Positions 22,954 to 36,091 are shown, numbered from the stretch's first letter. The stretch: 64,000 nt of DNA from Cryphonectria parasitica EP155 (GCF_011745365.1 NW_024468911.1:1978759-2042758), one strand, 5' to 3'. Program-made: numbers and translations. Notes: generated by a model from the letters alone, not told the origin.

Positions 22954-24270
22954 TCACCCCTGGCTTCGAGGCTTGGTATACCGGGTCGATGTTATAAACC
23001 CAGGCGTCCCATCAGCTCCAGGTGAGGACGAACTTGTCGGCCACACAAGCTCCGTGCTCGTCACCACCACTGTCTCCCGTTCTACGGTGGTAAACAACTC
23101 GACACTCGTGCTGGGCTTGCCCTTAGACCTCGTCTTTCTCGTCGTCACCGCCGTGGCGTTCAGACCCAAGCTGCTGAGGATGGCACTCGCCACTGCGCTA
23201 GGATTCGCTGACACAATATCCGTCACCGTGTGCTTCTCCGTCTCGGTCGTCGTGCCCTCGTAGATAGTCTTGACCGGCTGACCCGTCTCCGATTCCGTAG
23301 GCAAGATGGTGTCAGATGAGGGTGACGCCGTGGCATGCCCACATACGGTGCTCGTCCACGTGAATGGGACTTCGGCCGTCACCACATGTCCGTTCAGCGT
23401 CTCCATGGGACACCCCCACATCGGCTCGACGACGAACACGGAGGTGCATCCGTGACAGTCGACCGAGGCGTACTCGGTCGTGGTGGCCGTGAACACGGTC
23501 AGGACGTGGTCGGTCTTGCAAGGGTTGGTCAGGGCGCCCATGGTGGTCGTCACGCAGCCGTGTCCTGGGGTCACGGTGGGCGTCGGTGTAGTGTACGTGG
23601 TTCGTACGGCTGCTGTCTCAGTCGCCCATATCGTTTGCGTCACCGTCGATGTCGTTGCCGCGGTCAGTAGGCTTGCGGGGATCGTGGTCGCTGGGGCCGG
23701 GGTGATGGTGATGCCCAAGGTGGAGTTGGAGGGCCGTGGGAGCGAGGACAGCGTGGGGATGGTGAAGCTCGTGTTGAAGAGCTCTGTGGACCAGCTGACG
23801 GACAGCGTCGGGATGTCCCATGTTGTGTCTGTAGATGTCACGTCGGGCATGGCTGTCAGGGTGCTGGTGTTGGCGTCTGTGAGCTGCTTGTAGTTGGCGA
23901 TGTCGCCGTGCAAGGGCTCGGCGATGGATGGGGCGGCAATTGCCAGTGAAGGAGACATTGGGTTTTCGCTGGGAGGAGACATTGGCGGCTGTAATGTCTG
24001 CCTGGCCTGGAGAGGTAGCAGTGAGGCGATGGAGGTGGTTGTCATGTTCATAGTCCCACTGGCGACCTCGGAAGCAACCTTTCGAAATTGAAGACGAGAG
24101 TCCTCATGCAGCATGTGGCTTAGTTGCGTCATGTTGGCAGCTTTATTCTGATGGTCCAGCAGCTGAGTGTCCGGGTTTCCATATTGTGAATCATTGAGCC
24201 GAGTCAGTGGCGACGACGAGGCTGACGCCGGGAGTAAGGTGAAGATTGATAGCAGAGAGAATAACCACAT
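22954..24270 (-). CDS. Secreted Thr/Ser-rich protein with six-cysteine segment
   Basis: A single-exon protein of 438 aa that I do not assign to a named family. The N-terminus (MWLFSLLSIFTLLPASASS) is a signal peptide. The mature protein is dominated by Thr, Ser, Val and Pro, as in heavily O-glycosylated cell-wall or extracellular proteins. About residues 240-320 hold six cysteines in the contexts GHGC, NPC, VDC, HGC, WGC and TVC, which could form disulfides. The C-terminus is hydrophilic and lacks a GPI-anchor signal. The open frame continues upstream from a TTG, but the ATG at 24270 starts directly at the signal peptide. Cell-wall or adhesin-like role is inference from composition. Confidence 0.75.
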   Translation of the reverse strand: MWLFSLLSIFTLLPASASSSPLTRLNDSQYGNPDTQLLDHQNKAANMTQLSHMLHEDSRLQFRKVASEVASGTMNMTTTSIASLLPLQARQTLQPPMSPPSENPMSPSLAIAAPSIAEPLHGDIANYKQLTDANTSTLTAMPDVTSTDTTWDIPTLSVSWSTELFNTSFTIPTLSSLPRPSNSTLGITITPAPATTIPASLLTAATTSTVTQTIWATETAAVRTTYTTPTPTVTPGHGCVTTTMGALTNPCKTDHVLTVFTATTTEYASVDCHGCTSVFVVEPMWGCPMETLNGHVVTAEVPFTWTSTVCGHATASPSSDTILPTESETGQPVKTIYEGTTTETEKHTVTDIVSANPSAVASAILSSLGLNATAVTTRKTRSKGKPSTSVELFTTVERETVVVTSTELVWPTSSSSPGADGTPGFITSTRYTKPRSQG

Positions 24271-26600
24271 TTTATATGAAAATAGGGAGGAATATTGTAT
24301 GGAGAGATGGGATACAGACAAGACAACAAGATGAAATGTATGAAAGAAGAGAGAGGCTGACTTAGATTGACCTGAAGTTGCTCAGCCTTGCGTTCTGATG
24401 GCCATAACCGACTCGAGAAAAGATCTTTCAACGAAGACCTTATACAATAAGTTACCCCTCAACAGCCTACTGACAGTCTTCACAACTAACTATTGTCACA
24501 ACCAACCACGGCTGAGGTTGACGACGCCTGGTAGATACTAGGCGTGTTTGCTGCGGAAGAAGTTGCGAGACGGCGATATATCAACGGGAAGCCCGTGAAG
24601 CCCAACGAGCGGCATTATAAGTCCCACCCGGTCCGAGGATCCTGTGCCACGGACTCGAGGAATTTGACAGCCACGCGGCCATCGGTTGTGCCTGCGCAAC
24701 CGAATCAGGCATACTTTGCCGAGGATCTTGTAGAATGCCGAACCAGATGTTCGTGTTGAGTACTACAATACTTGCGGCCGGAATATGCGGTCGAAGATAT
24801 TCAAAGAGATCACTGATTATGGGTTGCAAAAATGTGCTGTTATTGATCTTTGCCGCAGTTTGGGGAGCATCACACACTCCGAGCAAACAATTCTTTCAGT
24901 GAAACAGAAACACCAAGAGGTAATCATACTAAAATGCCTTATGCTATGGTTCTCGGCCGAGACTGGAGCAGGCGGGAACAAAGCCAGACTCGTTCATATT
25001 TGTGACAGGTCCTCCAAGACTCGCTCATTTTCTGACCGCTTTGTTCGTGATATCATCTTGCCCTCAAAGACCGCCCGAGACGTATTTGTTCATGCCAAGA
25101 TACCAAATCAAGTGACCTACCTTTCAGATTGTCGAAAACACCCCGCGTACGTATGCCATAGCTACTGCCAGCCTGATTTTTAACCTAAGAGAAGGAAAGA
25201 GAAGAAAGAAGAAGAAAAATAACAGAAACGTCTTCAAGTAGGTATGCTCTCAGCGCTGACTATCCGAGTTTATCGTGAAGAAGAGGTACGGCCGCTCAAC
25301 GGACCCAGTCTGCTCGTGTCGACTGAAATATCCCATTCAAAGAGCTCCTTGTGAAATTCAGAGGGTGTCATACATGAATTGGTGTTTTTGTTTTTGTTTT
25401 TGAAACGGAAGGCTTGATAATCTATCCACACAGTGGTGTGACCCAAGAGCTTTTCCGAGTACGCAAGGGACAGTAGCACAGGCTTGTGCGCCGCCGAGCG
25501 TACCATACTAGCCATGAGCTCACTAATATCCAATCCAAATCGTGAGACGGGCTGTGTGTAAGTTCGGCAGCTCAGCGAGAGCAATGTTCATCCATTCATC
25601 TACGGGACCCTGAGCCTCGGTGCTATGGGCTGAGCAAAAGAAGGTATCGCTGGATTGAATGGTTTGAGTGGCCCGAGGACCTGAAATTGGTTACCAATGC
25701 CCCATTTCGACGTGGAGTTCCCTAGCAGGCTTGTCCCAATCTAGGACTTGGCCACACCAGCATCGGAAGATGGCCCGTGAATGTACAAGCTGATCGATCC
25801 GGGGAGTACATGAACCAGCCTTCAATTGAAGGTGGGACGTGATGTGAGGTCAGTCAGCCATGCACAAGTCTACCATGACGCTGAAGTGCAACCGCATGTC
25901 TAGTAAGTATCCTGTCTACCTATTGTCTCTATAGCTGGTGCAAAATCAAGGCGTTTTGCTGCCAGCGTCGATGTATTTGCCTGAAAACAATCGCCAAACG
26001 CAACAGCCCTGTCAGCAGTCTCCGACAAACGACCCTTTGCAGCCTCTAGGAGCGCAGCCTCCACGGGGATATTTCCGATTATCTTGATACAAACTTGACG
26101 TATTTACTAAAATTGACCGGGTAGCAATCGCTTGGTCGAGTCTAGCGAAGTCTGGTGAGACGGCTGAAACTAGTCGGGATCAGGTGTATCTGCTCCCACC
26201 AGTGGAAGGTGCATTCAGAACGGAAGGGCCGAAAGGTACCACGCCTTTCTTGTCGCCACTTGTGTCTTTGAGGCGTTCGAAGCAGGCGATCGGATCCACT
26301 GTAATAAGTCGTGGTCTAGTCAAGGTGATAGCATTGCGGTTCGTGACAGGAGGCCTGAGGGAAGAGGGTGACCATGAAGGTAGCGCTGCTGGGGCTGTAG
26401 TGGCTGCAGTAGCTACGCCAAATACCTTCGAAACGAGGGATGACGATTTCGTTGAGGAAGCCGCAAATTCTTCATGCATGTAGGAAAAACTTCAGACTAA
26501 GGACTTGTTGGTGCATACCAGGGAGGAGTTTTGCGGTCATTGATCATCCAACAATCGTAACCAGGGTATTCTTGAGTGGAATAAGTACAATATGCGTCTA
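24271..26600. other. gene-free region between secreted protein and second regulator
   Basis: No gene is supported in 2.3 kb. Two overlapping frames at 26180-26483, one on each strand and each about 100 codons, and a 104-codon minus frame at 25270-25584 have no recognisable motif or splice partners. Confidence 0.5.
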
Positions 26601-29600
26601 TCATTCACTTCCAAAAATCAGGTCCATCCCTCCGAGGTTGAGGTTGACGTTAAAGTTGAAACTCGGGTCCTGTAGCTGTACAACACACGAGTTCGTCAGT
26701 AAGCAGAAGGTTCAGGTCAATAGGGGGCAATAGATACTGACCACATCCCAATCCCAATCCGTGATCGTCCCACTACTCCCTGTGTCCATGGCCTCGAAGC
26801 CTTGGCTATCTTCTGGGTCTGGCATGGGGACTTGGGTCCCATCCATACCCATGTATCTTGGACAGGCCACACTGCCCATGCCTGAAGCAGCACTGCCAGT
26901 CGCGCCGACGCCCGACTGCGCTCCTTCTGCAGCGTGCATCTCCTTCAACATGCTTAGCGTCTCAGCTGCGGCCGACTCGCAGGCAGTGCGTACTATCGAC
27001 TTCAACTGCTCGTCACTTACGCCTTGGAACAGGCCATCCGCCTCGGCAAGCATTGCCAGCCCGAACATATATCCCTTGACATTAACCTCACCAGCTTTGA
27101 TGCGCATCCGCATCCAGTTTGTAGAGTCGCGAAGGACTTCCAGCATCTCTCCGCTGTTGGCCGCGGGTGAACCGAGGATGCCGAAGCCCATGCCCGGCGT
27201 GCTTGTTGGCTCAGTGGTGGAGCTGCCGCCTGTCAGGCTGCGCAGGGCGCGGCGCTGCTCCTCAAGGTTCCAGACCAGCTCGAGGGTCAGCGCCAGGAGG
27301 CACTGTGTGCCGATGTAACGGTACCCGCCCGTTGCGCAAATGAGGAGTTTGCCAAACTCGTCGGGCACGGACCCGTTGAAGTCGCTGCCGAGGCCGCCGT
27401 GGGCCTTGACCTCCTTCTGGTTGCGCAGGGCTATCTCTACACAGACCTTGCGAGAGAAGAAGTACCGTGGGTTATCCTTGGCGAGGCCCAGCCAGGGGAG
27501 ATGTAGCGCGAGGAAGTATCTTTGGACAATATGCTCCGTCACGGCCAGCTGGAAGGAACTGAGCCCTGATGACTGGGCCTGGTGCACACGGAGGAGGGCG
27601 TCGAGGCTGCGAGATGCCGCGGTAAGATCGGCGTTGAGAGCGAGAGTCTTGTCGTAAGTGGGTACGGACCGGAACTCGTTGAGGTAGGCTGCAATCCGGA
27701 GGCGGATCTTGATGGAATTCAGGAGGGCAATTTGGACTGATGTGTCGGTAAAGGTCGTCGCCGGCTGAGGTGATGGCGGTGCTGCAGCGACATTGTCACC
27801 GAGGAGGTCCTCGTCGTTGTAATTTCCTGGTGGCTTGCAGTCGAAGTCAGCCGTGGAGATCAGGGGCGGTCCACCTGATTCCATGCTTGATTGCACGAGA
27901 ATCTCCAGGATGGTGGCCCAGAGGCGTCGTCGCGTTTCTGCTGCGAGGAGCGACATCTTAGGAAGGTGATCTGGATCCCTGTGCAGGCCGGTGTAGAGGG
28001 CCATCCTCATCATCGTGCCGGCAGACGTCCACACCAAATCAGACCCAACACCGCACACATCTCGCGCAAGGTGGACGAGACACCACACCTGCAACCCTGG
28101 CAAATTGATTCGCGACTTCTCGGATGGCTGCATCAACCATAGGCGAGCTTCATACACCCACCGCACAGACAGCTTTCGGAGACTATACTTCTCGTCCCAT
28201 ACCACTGCGCCCATCGCCATGCAGAGCTGAAGCTGGATCACGAAAGCCTCTCTCGCCAATTGAGGATTCTGCCAGTACCGGCCATATTCCAGACGAAAGG
28301 ACGGAACGTGGAGGATACGGTAAACAGACTCAAAGGTGCGGAAATATGACTCGAGAAGTTCATCGGCAAGTTCCTTGGACGGGACATGCTTTCCAAATTC
28401 CATGGTCATGAGCCGTGGGACTCTTCCAGCCTTGATAGTTCTCCCAATGCTCTTGCTTGTTGCAATGGCTTGGTAGGTTACTGAAGTTTTGTCGGCCTTG
28501 AGGCTGTCCAGGAGCACCATAAGAGTGTTGGTACGTGGAAACTGCAGACTGGTTAACAATCTTGATTCCCTACTTATGTATACGCAGACGAATTGAACGA
28601 CGAGCGAAATGGATATATACTGGTAAAGACGGTGTTTCTCGCAGCTCGTGTTGGGGTACGTATGTATCTGAGTTGATTGTGGTCATGGCTCCTTTCTTGT
28701 AGCAGAGTACTTGAAACAGAAGGTATGTTCTTGGGAGTTATGTCAAGCTCTTGGAGATGCAGATACTGAGGGTGGAACGATGTCGTTTCCTCAAGTCTCC
28801 AAGCTATGCCTCAATTAGGTGCGGGTGGGTATGGAGATGAGGGTCAAGCAAGGAATGAGGATTTCTGGGAAGACGATGGAAGCCGGGTGTAGGGTTAAAA
28901 GGTTGAAAAGTCAAAGGGGGGAAAGTGGAGGATGGAGAAATCCCTATCTTGCCAAGTATATCTGTAAGGCTGTTTGGCAGTAGTTTCTATACAAACATCG
29001 TCCATTTCTGGTCTGGGGCTATGAGACACGGGATAGACTTGGCAGGGCTGGAAAAGGTGAAGACTATAGGGAAGAAGATGAGACCCACAAGAGTAATACC
29101 ATGGATCCAATGGCTACTCCCTAGATACCTCGACTTGGCTAACATGACCCTCGTGCTAGAGCCATCATCTGAAGAATTCAGGTACTGTGCCTTCTCGGCC
29201 CCCTCACCAATCTGCCAGTATTCTTCGCCTAGAAACTGCGAGGTGGAGGGCGGATTCGCATGGGGAAGCTGGGGGGCTGCCTTGGCCCCAGCAACCCCCG
29301 AGCTCTTCGAGTCCAACACCTGCTGGAGTTGCTGCTCCAGCTGGCGTACTCTCTCTGCCAGGGCTGCAGGGCTGCCGCTGTTCTCACTGGTGGCGTCCTG
29401 GCTATTGTGGCCAGCGGGGGTGCCTGTGAATTTCAGGTAAGGGGCGCTCACGACATCGTCCTTGTCATGACTCCGCCCGTTGATGCCATCGTGGAACCCC
29501 TGCGTGCCCTCCCGTGGCTCGAGCCTATCATCCGGCACATAGGTGCAGCTAGTCGTTCTGCGTGCTCGAACGCAGTTCTGGCATGGCATTTTTCGATCGC

Positions 29601-29694
29601 AGCGGACCTTGCGGCGCCGACAGGCGATACATGCCAGTGGCGGTCGGCGTCGGCGTTTCTCGGGGCTCTCGGCCTGTGCTGCGTCTTCCTCCAT
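26601..29694 (-). CDS. Zn2Cys6 fungal-specific transcription factor with long first intron
   Basis: Nuclear regulator. I build exons 29694-29089, 28541-26742 and 26675-26601, 826 aa. The zinc cluster is at residues 22-50 (CIAC, then C32, C38, C41, C50), followed by a leucine-rich coiled-coil segment (ALAERVRQLEQQLQQVL) that probably mediates dimerisation. The middle homology domain occupies about 200-640. The first junction makes SSHWIHGITLFPRTNTLMVLL, matching the SHWMNG-TLFP signature of this subfamily, but the intron (donor GTGGGT) is 547 nt, long for this genome. The last exon adds LQDPSFNFNVNLNLGGMDLIF after an acidic DWDWDV; without it the protein would end a few codons into the intron. 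Targets are unknown and no biosynthetic cluster adjoins it. Confidence 0.88.
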
Positions 29695-32600
29695 TTTGGC
29701 AAAAAGGGTGCGAAAGGTGGATGATCCAGTTGGTCGTGTGACCAGACAGAGGCTGTCTAGTTATCAGATCAAGCGTCCACGACGGGTATCCATGGGCGAG
29801 GATGCGTACAGTCCAAATACCGGTCAGATTCGCCGGAGAGGACCGAGATGCAATTCTCGGCCTTCTCGGGCATTTCTATGACCAGCTTATGTCAGCATGA
29901 TCCGACCTCACCATTGGTGCAGGGCCCAATAGGCCGACGACACTCGGTGTTTTCCTAGCTGCAGCTCCTTCAGCTGTGTCATCAAAGTCGTAAGCTCGGA
30001 TGAAAACAAAGAGCGATCCTGTGAAACGTTTAATATTTATAGAGATGATCGGCGAAGCAATCCTGCATGGAATCCATGAGCTGTGCGGTCGAGTTAGTGC
30101 GAGCCCTTCATTGGTCATTGCTGGCACCTTCTCGCATTGAATCCTTCCGCCATCGGTTGCATATGCTAAGGCACGCGCGCCAAACGGAAGACAAATGTAG
30201 AGGGGAAAGGGGGTGGGTGAAAGAAAAGGGCGAGGGAGAAAAGAAAAAAAAAAAGGAAGACAGAACTAAAGAGTTACGCTTGACTTTTGTATTGAACATT
30301 ATGATATCAGCGCAATATATAGTGCTTCGATTTATTTGCAGGTCAGCTCAAGCCGAGCTTGAACATGCACCGCAATGTCTTTCTCGATCTTCGATCCGTG
30401 AGTAAGATGGACGGCTAGTTTGTAATTAGCCTTGAATTGACATGTGAAGAAAGTTTGCTGCATTGATTTCCTGTGTCTGTGTTGGGTGGGAAAGAAAGGA
30501 TGCATTTTGGTTTGAACTTGCTCATCCGCGCCTTCTGTGTTCACTTCGACTAGGTTGGAAAGAATGGCTTAGTCTTTCATCTCTAATAGCAAGTCCATAG
30601 CGACCATACCATATGTCGTGCCTTCCACATCTCTTCTGATGATTTCATAGGGAGCGCCAGATTGTGGAGGGATTCATGGTTGGTTGTCATGAACAATTAC
30701 TCAGTTGTGCCTGCCTTCCTCGATTCCCATACTCCCTTCGCGTTGGCTCCCTCATTTGACTTTTATGAGCTCTGTTTATTCTATACATTGTGGCTGCCTC
30801 CTTGATATTATATCGTTATTAACATTGAGAAGGTCCATCCAGATGATTCATTTTGGACTGGTTATTTATTAACCTTCCCCAATGCGCACCTTGCCTGTCA
30901 TCGCCTTCTTAATCTATTCCTTATCTTCCAAGCCGCTCGCCAGTCAACAACATGTCCTCATGTCCCACTGATCTTTGGTGTCATCCCTTGTCATCTCTCC
31001 TCAAGCTGTGCAGTCCATCCAGCTTTGGTCGTCAACTGTGTTCCCATTGTCGTCTCCTTGCCTGACCGTCGCCACCCAAGAGCCGTAATGATCGACTCCT
31101 TTCCCAAAATACAATGCTGATTATCTTAGCAAGAACGTCTTTCAGGTGGGTTCTCCTTCTAGCTAGCACTTCCAGGTCGTGTCTATGAACGGGACACCCA
31201 CCCAGCCGCGGGCTGACGGACATCCATTGTCCATATGGACTCCACGATGGATGTACCACAGACCCCAGGGGCAGCGATCTTGACACTGCGCGCTGGTTGA
31301 GCATGCCCTCCACCGTAAGTCAAAATCCCCACTTATCGTCCTTCGTCATCGATTACCACCAACGGTCCCACACTGACCAGGACCAGATTACCGATGCAAT
31401 GAGGCCCTGCAAGAGAGGACGACTGAACAGTGTGCACATCAATGTTCCCGACGGCTTCATTCTCCAATCATTACTCACGCGGTCATAATCCCCTCGTAAG
31501 AATGATTCTACCAACATGCCGGCATGTTCGGCCATTGGGTGGACAGCGTATCATGCACCATATGGTACCTGGGTATGGGCATGCCTACCCTTAGGAATTC
31601 TCAACCTTTCCCTCTGTAACAATACCGGAGGCCATTGCAGAGACAAGCTCGTTGGCGTCGAAGCGACAGCTCCGTCGCTTGGCGCCAACCTAATCCCAGA
31701 GCTTGGGGCACCCAACCTCTTCCTTCTTGGGACCCGCGGACTTCACCCGAAATGAATCCAACAGGCGGTACAGAACTTCGCCTGCCGCCACGACTTCTCT
31801 GAGACTTGAATTTTGTTTCTTAAGGACCTTGGCGTTGGCTAAGCATCACTGCAGTTGCGGATGTGGTTGCCACAAGCTGCGTCAATTGTGAGATGTTCTT
31901 ATCCTCCAGTTCACCAGGGCGATGGCTGTGCTGACTGACGATTCACCGCAGACATCCTTTCTCGCTGTCAAGATGGTCACCAGTGCTTTCTTGTGGAAAA
32001 CGAGCCTAGTTAGAGCCTAGTTAGAGGGATAGAATAAGGTGGAGGTTAGCCATGAAGGTCTATACAATATCTATATATTCTTAGGTCTCAAATGTAAAAT
32101 GGGGCCATCTGAGTAGGTGTTTGATTGTTTTGGGCAAGACGTCGGGGAGTTCTTTTGCTTTAGGGCGTCGGGGGATTTACTTAGACTCTGCTGGCAACGT
32201 TGTGGAGAAGCTCCTGGTTGTGGATGGACATCGACGAGGTGAAGCGGTGATTGCAGTGGAGGACTTGAGCAGAGGGGTTCTCTCTGCAGCGTTTGTGGGG
32301 ATGCCAATTCAAGTACGCCCTCGGCGTCGGAAACCACTCCGTTCTCTGCGTTGTTAGCTGGTGTGACTGCTTTGTCGCCCGGCCTGACCACCGATGACAT
32401 GTGCCATACATATACATATATACACATGTATAATGTCTGTAGGTGTCCCGTGGTTTGTGTCGAAGCACAACCACCGGATTTAAGGGTCGCAATCTTGTCA
32501 GCCTCGGGCGCAAGGCTGAGCCAGGGGTAGGATCTAGTTGGAGCGCAATTCGTCTGGAATCCCCGTGCTGAGCTGTATTCATCTTCATGACTCCCATACA

Positions 32601-33084
32601 TACACCCGGAATACTATGAGCAAGAGGGCTAAACCTGGTTGCATCGAGGTGCCGTCTGTTCGTGGTACTTCCAATCTACTGTTTGATTGTCGGTCGCCTC
32701 ATCCTGAAAGGATCGTCGATAACAAGATTTCGTGTCGGAGAAAAGGTCCTAGGGTTCAAGTCAAGCAATGCTGGGTTTTAAGCGCAGGGCTGTCAACCGA
32801 TAGGCATGAGAAGGCTGCATGCAGTTGCGCATGAGTGAAGCCAAAATATATGAGTATTTCTTCTTCAATGCACGTGTCCAATCACCAGACCGGAGGAAGC
32901 CAAGAAGAAGGAAGAAAAAAAGATGCCGCCGCGAGCAAGTTGATTGTATTAGTACATACGCCCCTGAAATACCTTTACATCTGAGAATCAACATGTGGCT
33001 TTGTGGTATTCACTCTATTCTTTTACTCCACGACAATGCTAGCGTGGTATCTCCCCTTTCTCTTTTTCTCCCCCTCGCCTCCTC
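29695..33084. other. gene-free region (about 3.4 kb) before the housekeeping block
   Basis: No gene is supported. The longest frame (32071-32601, minus, 176 codons) has no known motif and overlaps similar-sized frames, so I treat it as chance. An A tract lies at 30242-30253 and a perfect 16-bp palindrome at 31513-31528. The left few hundred bases are the 5' side of the zinc-cluster gene. Confidence 0.45.
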
Positions 33085-34628
33085 TTACAGAAGCAGCTCC
33101 AGCGGGTTCTCGACGACCTTCTTCAGCTCGCGCATGAACTCAGCGCCGACCGCGCCGTCCACAACCTTGTGATCGAAGCTGGCAGTGATGGTGATCTGGT
33201 CGTCCCAGGCGACACCGGTGGTGCCGTCCTCGGTCTCGGCGGGAATGGCCACCTTCTTGGGGGCACCGATGGCCAGTATCGTAGCTTGGGGAGGGTTGAT
33301 GATGGCGGTGAAGCTGTCGACGGCGGGGTTCATGCCCATGTTGGAGATGGAGATGGTGCCGCCCTGGTACTCCTCGGGCTTGAGCTTGTTGTCGCGGGCG
33401 CGCTTGGCCAGCTCCTTGACCTGGGAGGAGATGGTCTCCAGGCCCTTGCCCTCAGCGGCCTTCACAATGGGCGTGATCAGGCCGGCCGGGGTGGCGACGG
33501 CCACGGAAACGTCAACGGTGCTGAACTGCCGGATGGCGCCCTCCTGCCAGGATGCGTTGGCGGCGGGGACCTTCTTGGCGGCAGCAGCAATGGCCTTGAT
33601 CAGGAAGTCGTTGACGCTGAGCTTGTACTTGCCGTCGGCAGAGCTGTTGAGGGCCTGGCGGAGCTTCATGAGCTTGCTGACGGAGATGGCGGAGGAGACA
33701 AAGAAGTGAGGGTTCTCGCGCCACGACTGCTGCAGGCGGCTGGCGATGGTCTTGCGCATGCCGGTAAGAGGCACGTCCTCATAGACGGCGCCAGGGGCGG
33801 ACACAGCAGCGGGGGAGGCGGAGGCCTTCTTGACGTCCTCTTCAGTGATCTTGCCCTTGGGCCCGGTGCCCTTGAGCTCGGCCAGCTTGATACCCTTCTC
33901 GATGGCGAGCCTCTTGGCAGCGGGAGAGGCGTTCGGCTCACGGTCGAGGGCGGTCTCGAACTTGCCCTTGAAACCGGTGTCTTCGGACTCGGGCGTAGGC
34001 TCGGGGGCCGGTGCGGGCGTAGAGGACGACTCCTCCTTCTTGGGTTCCTCCTTCTTCTCGGCGGGGGCGGCGGCGTCACCACCGGCGTCCTGCAGGCTGA
34101 AGCCCTCGAAGGCGGAAACGTCGGTTCCCTCCTCGACAAGGACAGCGATTGGCTGATAGGAGAGACGAACACACAAAAGTCAGCAAGCCCGTACAGCTAA
34201 ACGAGTTCAGCAACCCAACTCCCCGGTGCCCGGGACATAGGGGGGGGGGGGTGGGAGCTGGTATGTGCGCGAGTAGAAAAAAAAAGATTAAAAAAAGAAC
34301 CACCTACGTTTCCGACAGGGACATCCTTCTCGCCCGTCTCCTTCAGGACCTTGGCCAGCACACCATCCTCCTGGAACTCAAAGTCCATCTGGGCCTTGTC
34401 GGTCTCGATCTCGACCAGCACATCGCCCGGCGCAATAGTATCACCGGGCTTTTTCTGCCATGCGCCAATGTTTCCAGCGGTCATGGTTGGCGACAGGGCG
34501 GGCATCTTGACGATGGTGTGCGGTGGGTAGGAGGCGTACCATCTTGCGAGGCTCGAGGTGGAGGGGAGGGCATGTCGGAAGGTCGACCGCGACTGAAGGA
34601 CTTGCCTTCGGAGTATTGGGCCGAGCAT
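33085..34628 (-). CDS. LAT1: Dihydrolipoamide acetyltransferase, E2 of mitochondrial pyruvate dehydrogenase
   Basis: Core enzyme of the pyruvate dehydrogenase complex; transfers the acetyl group from lipoyl-lysine to CoA in the mitochondrial matrix. Two exons (34628-34308, 34152-33085) give 462 aa; the junction makes [14 protein letters not shown]. The first 33 residues are rich in Arg, Ser and Leu and lack acids, as in a mitochondrial presequence. A single lipoyl domain carries Lys78 in ETDKAQ. An Ala/Pro/Glu-rich linker follows, then the E1/E3-binding domain ([26 protein letters not shown]) and the catalytic domain. The active-site histidine is His435 in [14 protein letters not shown], with Asp439. 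It starts divergently from SEC7 across 1.46 kb. Confidence 0.97.
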
Positions 34629-36091
34629 CTTGGGTATTGTGGGAGGTGGTGGTGAGCGACGGGGAAAAATAGCTCTCTGTGCGTCTCTCTTTCTCGGGGA
34701 TCAACCAAGCTTTTTGCTGTGTCGTCTGGGACGCTGCCCTGGACAAAGTCAGGCAGGCAGGTCGACGATAGACCAGACCTGTAGGTAAGAATGAAAATCT
34801 CCTCGAGGGACCCGGCGAGCAATGGACCGAAGGGGGGGAGGGAAGAAGGCAGCGCGGTGGGAAACGGACGAAGCAGGGTGTTGGGAAAGTGGTGAGAAAA
34901 AGAACAGGCCGGAGGTTTGGGTTTGATGGAGACTGATCGCTCCGAATTGGCTGCAGTAAGTGGCTAGCTGCGCGGGTTCGGCGTGCGATTTTTTAGTATC
35001 GTTCCCCACTGACTAGGGTGGGTCTTTTGTTTTTGCCAGTGGCTCTGCAGTAGTATCGCTGCCATGCCTGTACCTGCTCGGGGGGTTCAGCTCTCAGCTT
35101 TCTTCTTCCTTTTTTTTACTTTTTTTTTCTTGTACCTTCCCCCCCCCCCCTCCTCGTGTGGGTGCTGGCCTCTGCACCCGTTGGGAAAACGCAGACTGAC
35201 CGGGATTATCAGAGCTCTCCTTGCAGCCAGGCCATGCTCAACGACCCCCGAAGCCCCATAGCACTAGTCCCCTCTGAGCCCTAGCTGGTCCCTACAGAAA
35301 CTGCATCTATCGATTGGGCAGATAGGCGAAGAGGGACATGGCATTCGAGGCGCAGCCGCGATGCTGGAATAAATTTACTGTACTATGTACAACGTCACCG
35401 TGGTAAATATATTTGTGTGTGTGTGTCTTGAACAGGGTTGATATATGCAAGGCTGAATGTTATGATTCACTCACAAGGTATGTCGAATTTAGTTTATATG
35501 TAATTTTCGTAATTATCTGGTCCTACAAATTCAATTTGCTGTAATGGGATCTTAGTATCCATGTTTATGTCATCACCTAGTTTCTTTCATCCTATTCTCA
35601 GTACCACATCCTGGACCCGTTTTCGGCGGTCATAGTGCAGGGTCAGCACGGCCCACCCCTGGAGACTGAGACTTGCTGCAATGGAAAGCTGCGACCTGGT
35701 CCCTGAGTGGTGTATGTGTCGTTTCGTGAAGCTGCCGTCAATACTGGCAAACCCCTGGCACCCAAAACACCAACTCCAAACTGTATGCTGACTGACTTTC
35801 CTTACGACCTCATTACCACGACGCTCTCTCCTCACATGCAGCACCTCATCTTGAGGACAACTGTTTGCTTGATGCATCTCGCCGACACCTTCCTTGTGGC
35901 ATAGTCCAGTTCTCACCTTCAAGTCCCTCCTGATTCTCCAATCCCCACTGGCGCAACAGCAAGTGATCCCGTCCCGGCCGCCGTCTTGACCTTCGTCCTC
36001 CTCCTAATTCCTCCCCCCTCTACGGCCTGCCACGTCCTGGCCGAGGCCCTCGAATGCCACCGGATCTACCGCCTCTTCCGCAGGTGCGACC
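34629..36091. other. divergent intergenic region LAT1-SEC7
   Basis: No gene is supported. It contains T-rich and C homopolymer tracts near 35110-35150 and a short GT microsatellite near 35412. Promoters of both flanking genes must lie here. Confidence 0.5.

Noticed and set aside
26180..26483. overlapping frames of about 100 codons on both strands
   Set aside because: The minus frame starts with ATG and looks partly protein-like, but it has no motif, no splice partner and no neighbour logic.
31513..31528. perfect 16-bp palindrome AACATGCCGGCATGTT
   Set aside because: A palindrome of this length is expected about once in 64 kb by chance and no promoter or repeat is attached to it.
32071..32601. 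176-codon minus frame
   Set aside because: No recognisable domain, low-complexity composition, and competing overlapping frames; cannot be supported as a gene.
32701..32770. GGGTTCAAGTC resembling a tRNA B box
   Set aside because: No A box at the right distance and no cloverleaf or acceptor stem can be drawn.
33169..34200. 343-codon plus-strand frame rich in Gly and Leu
   Set aside because: It is the antisense shadow of the E2 gene, created by GC-rich third positions; the minus strand encodes all E2 domains.
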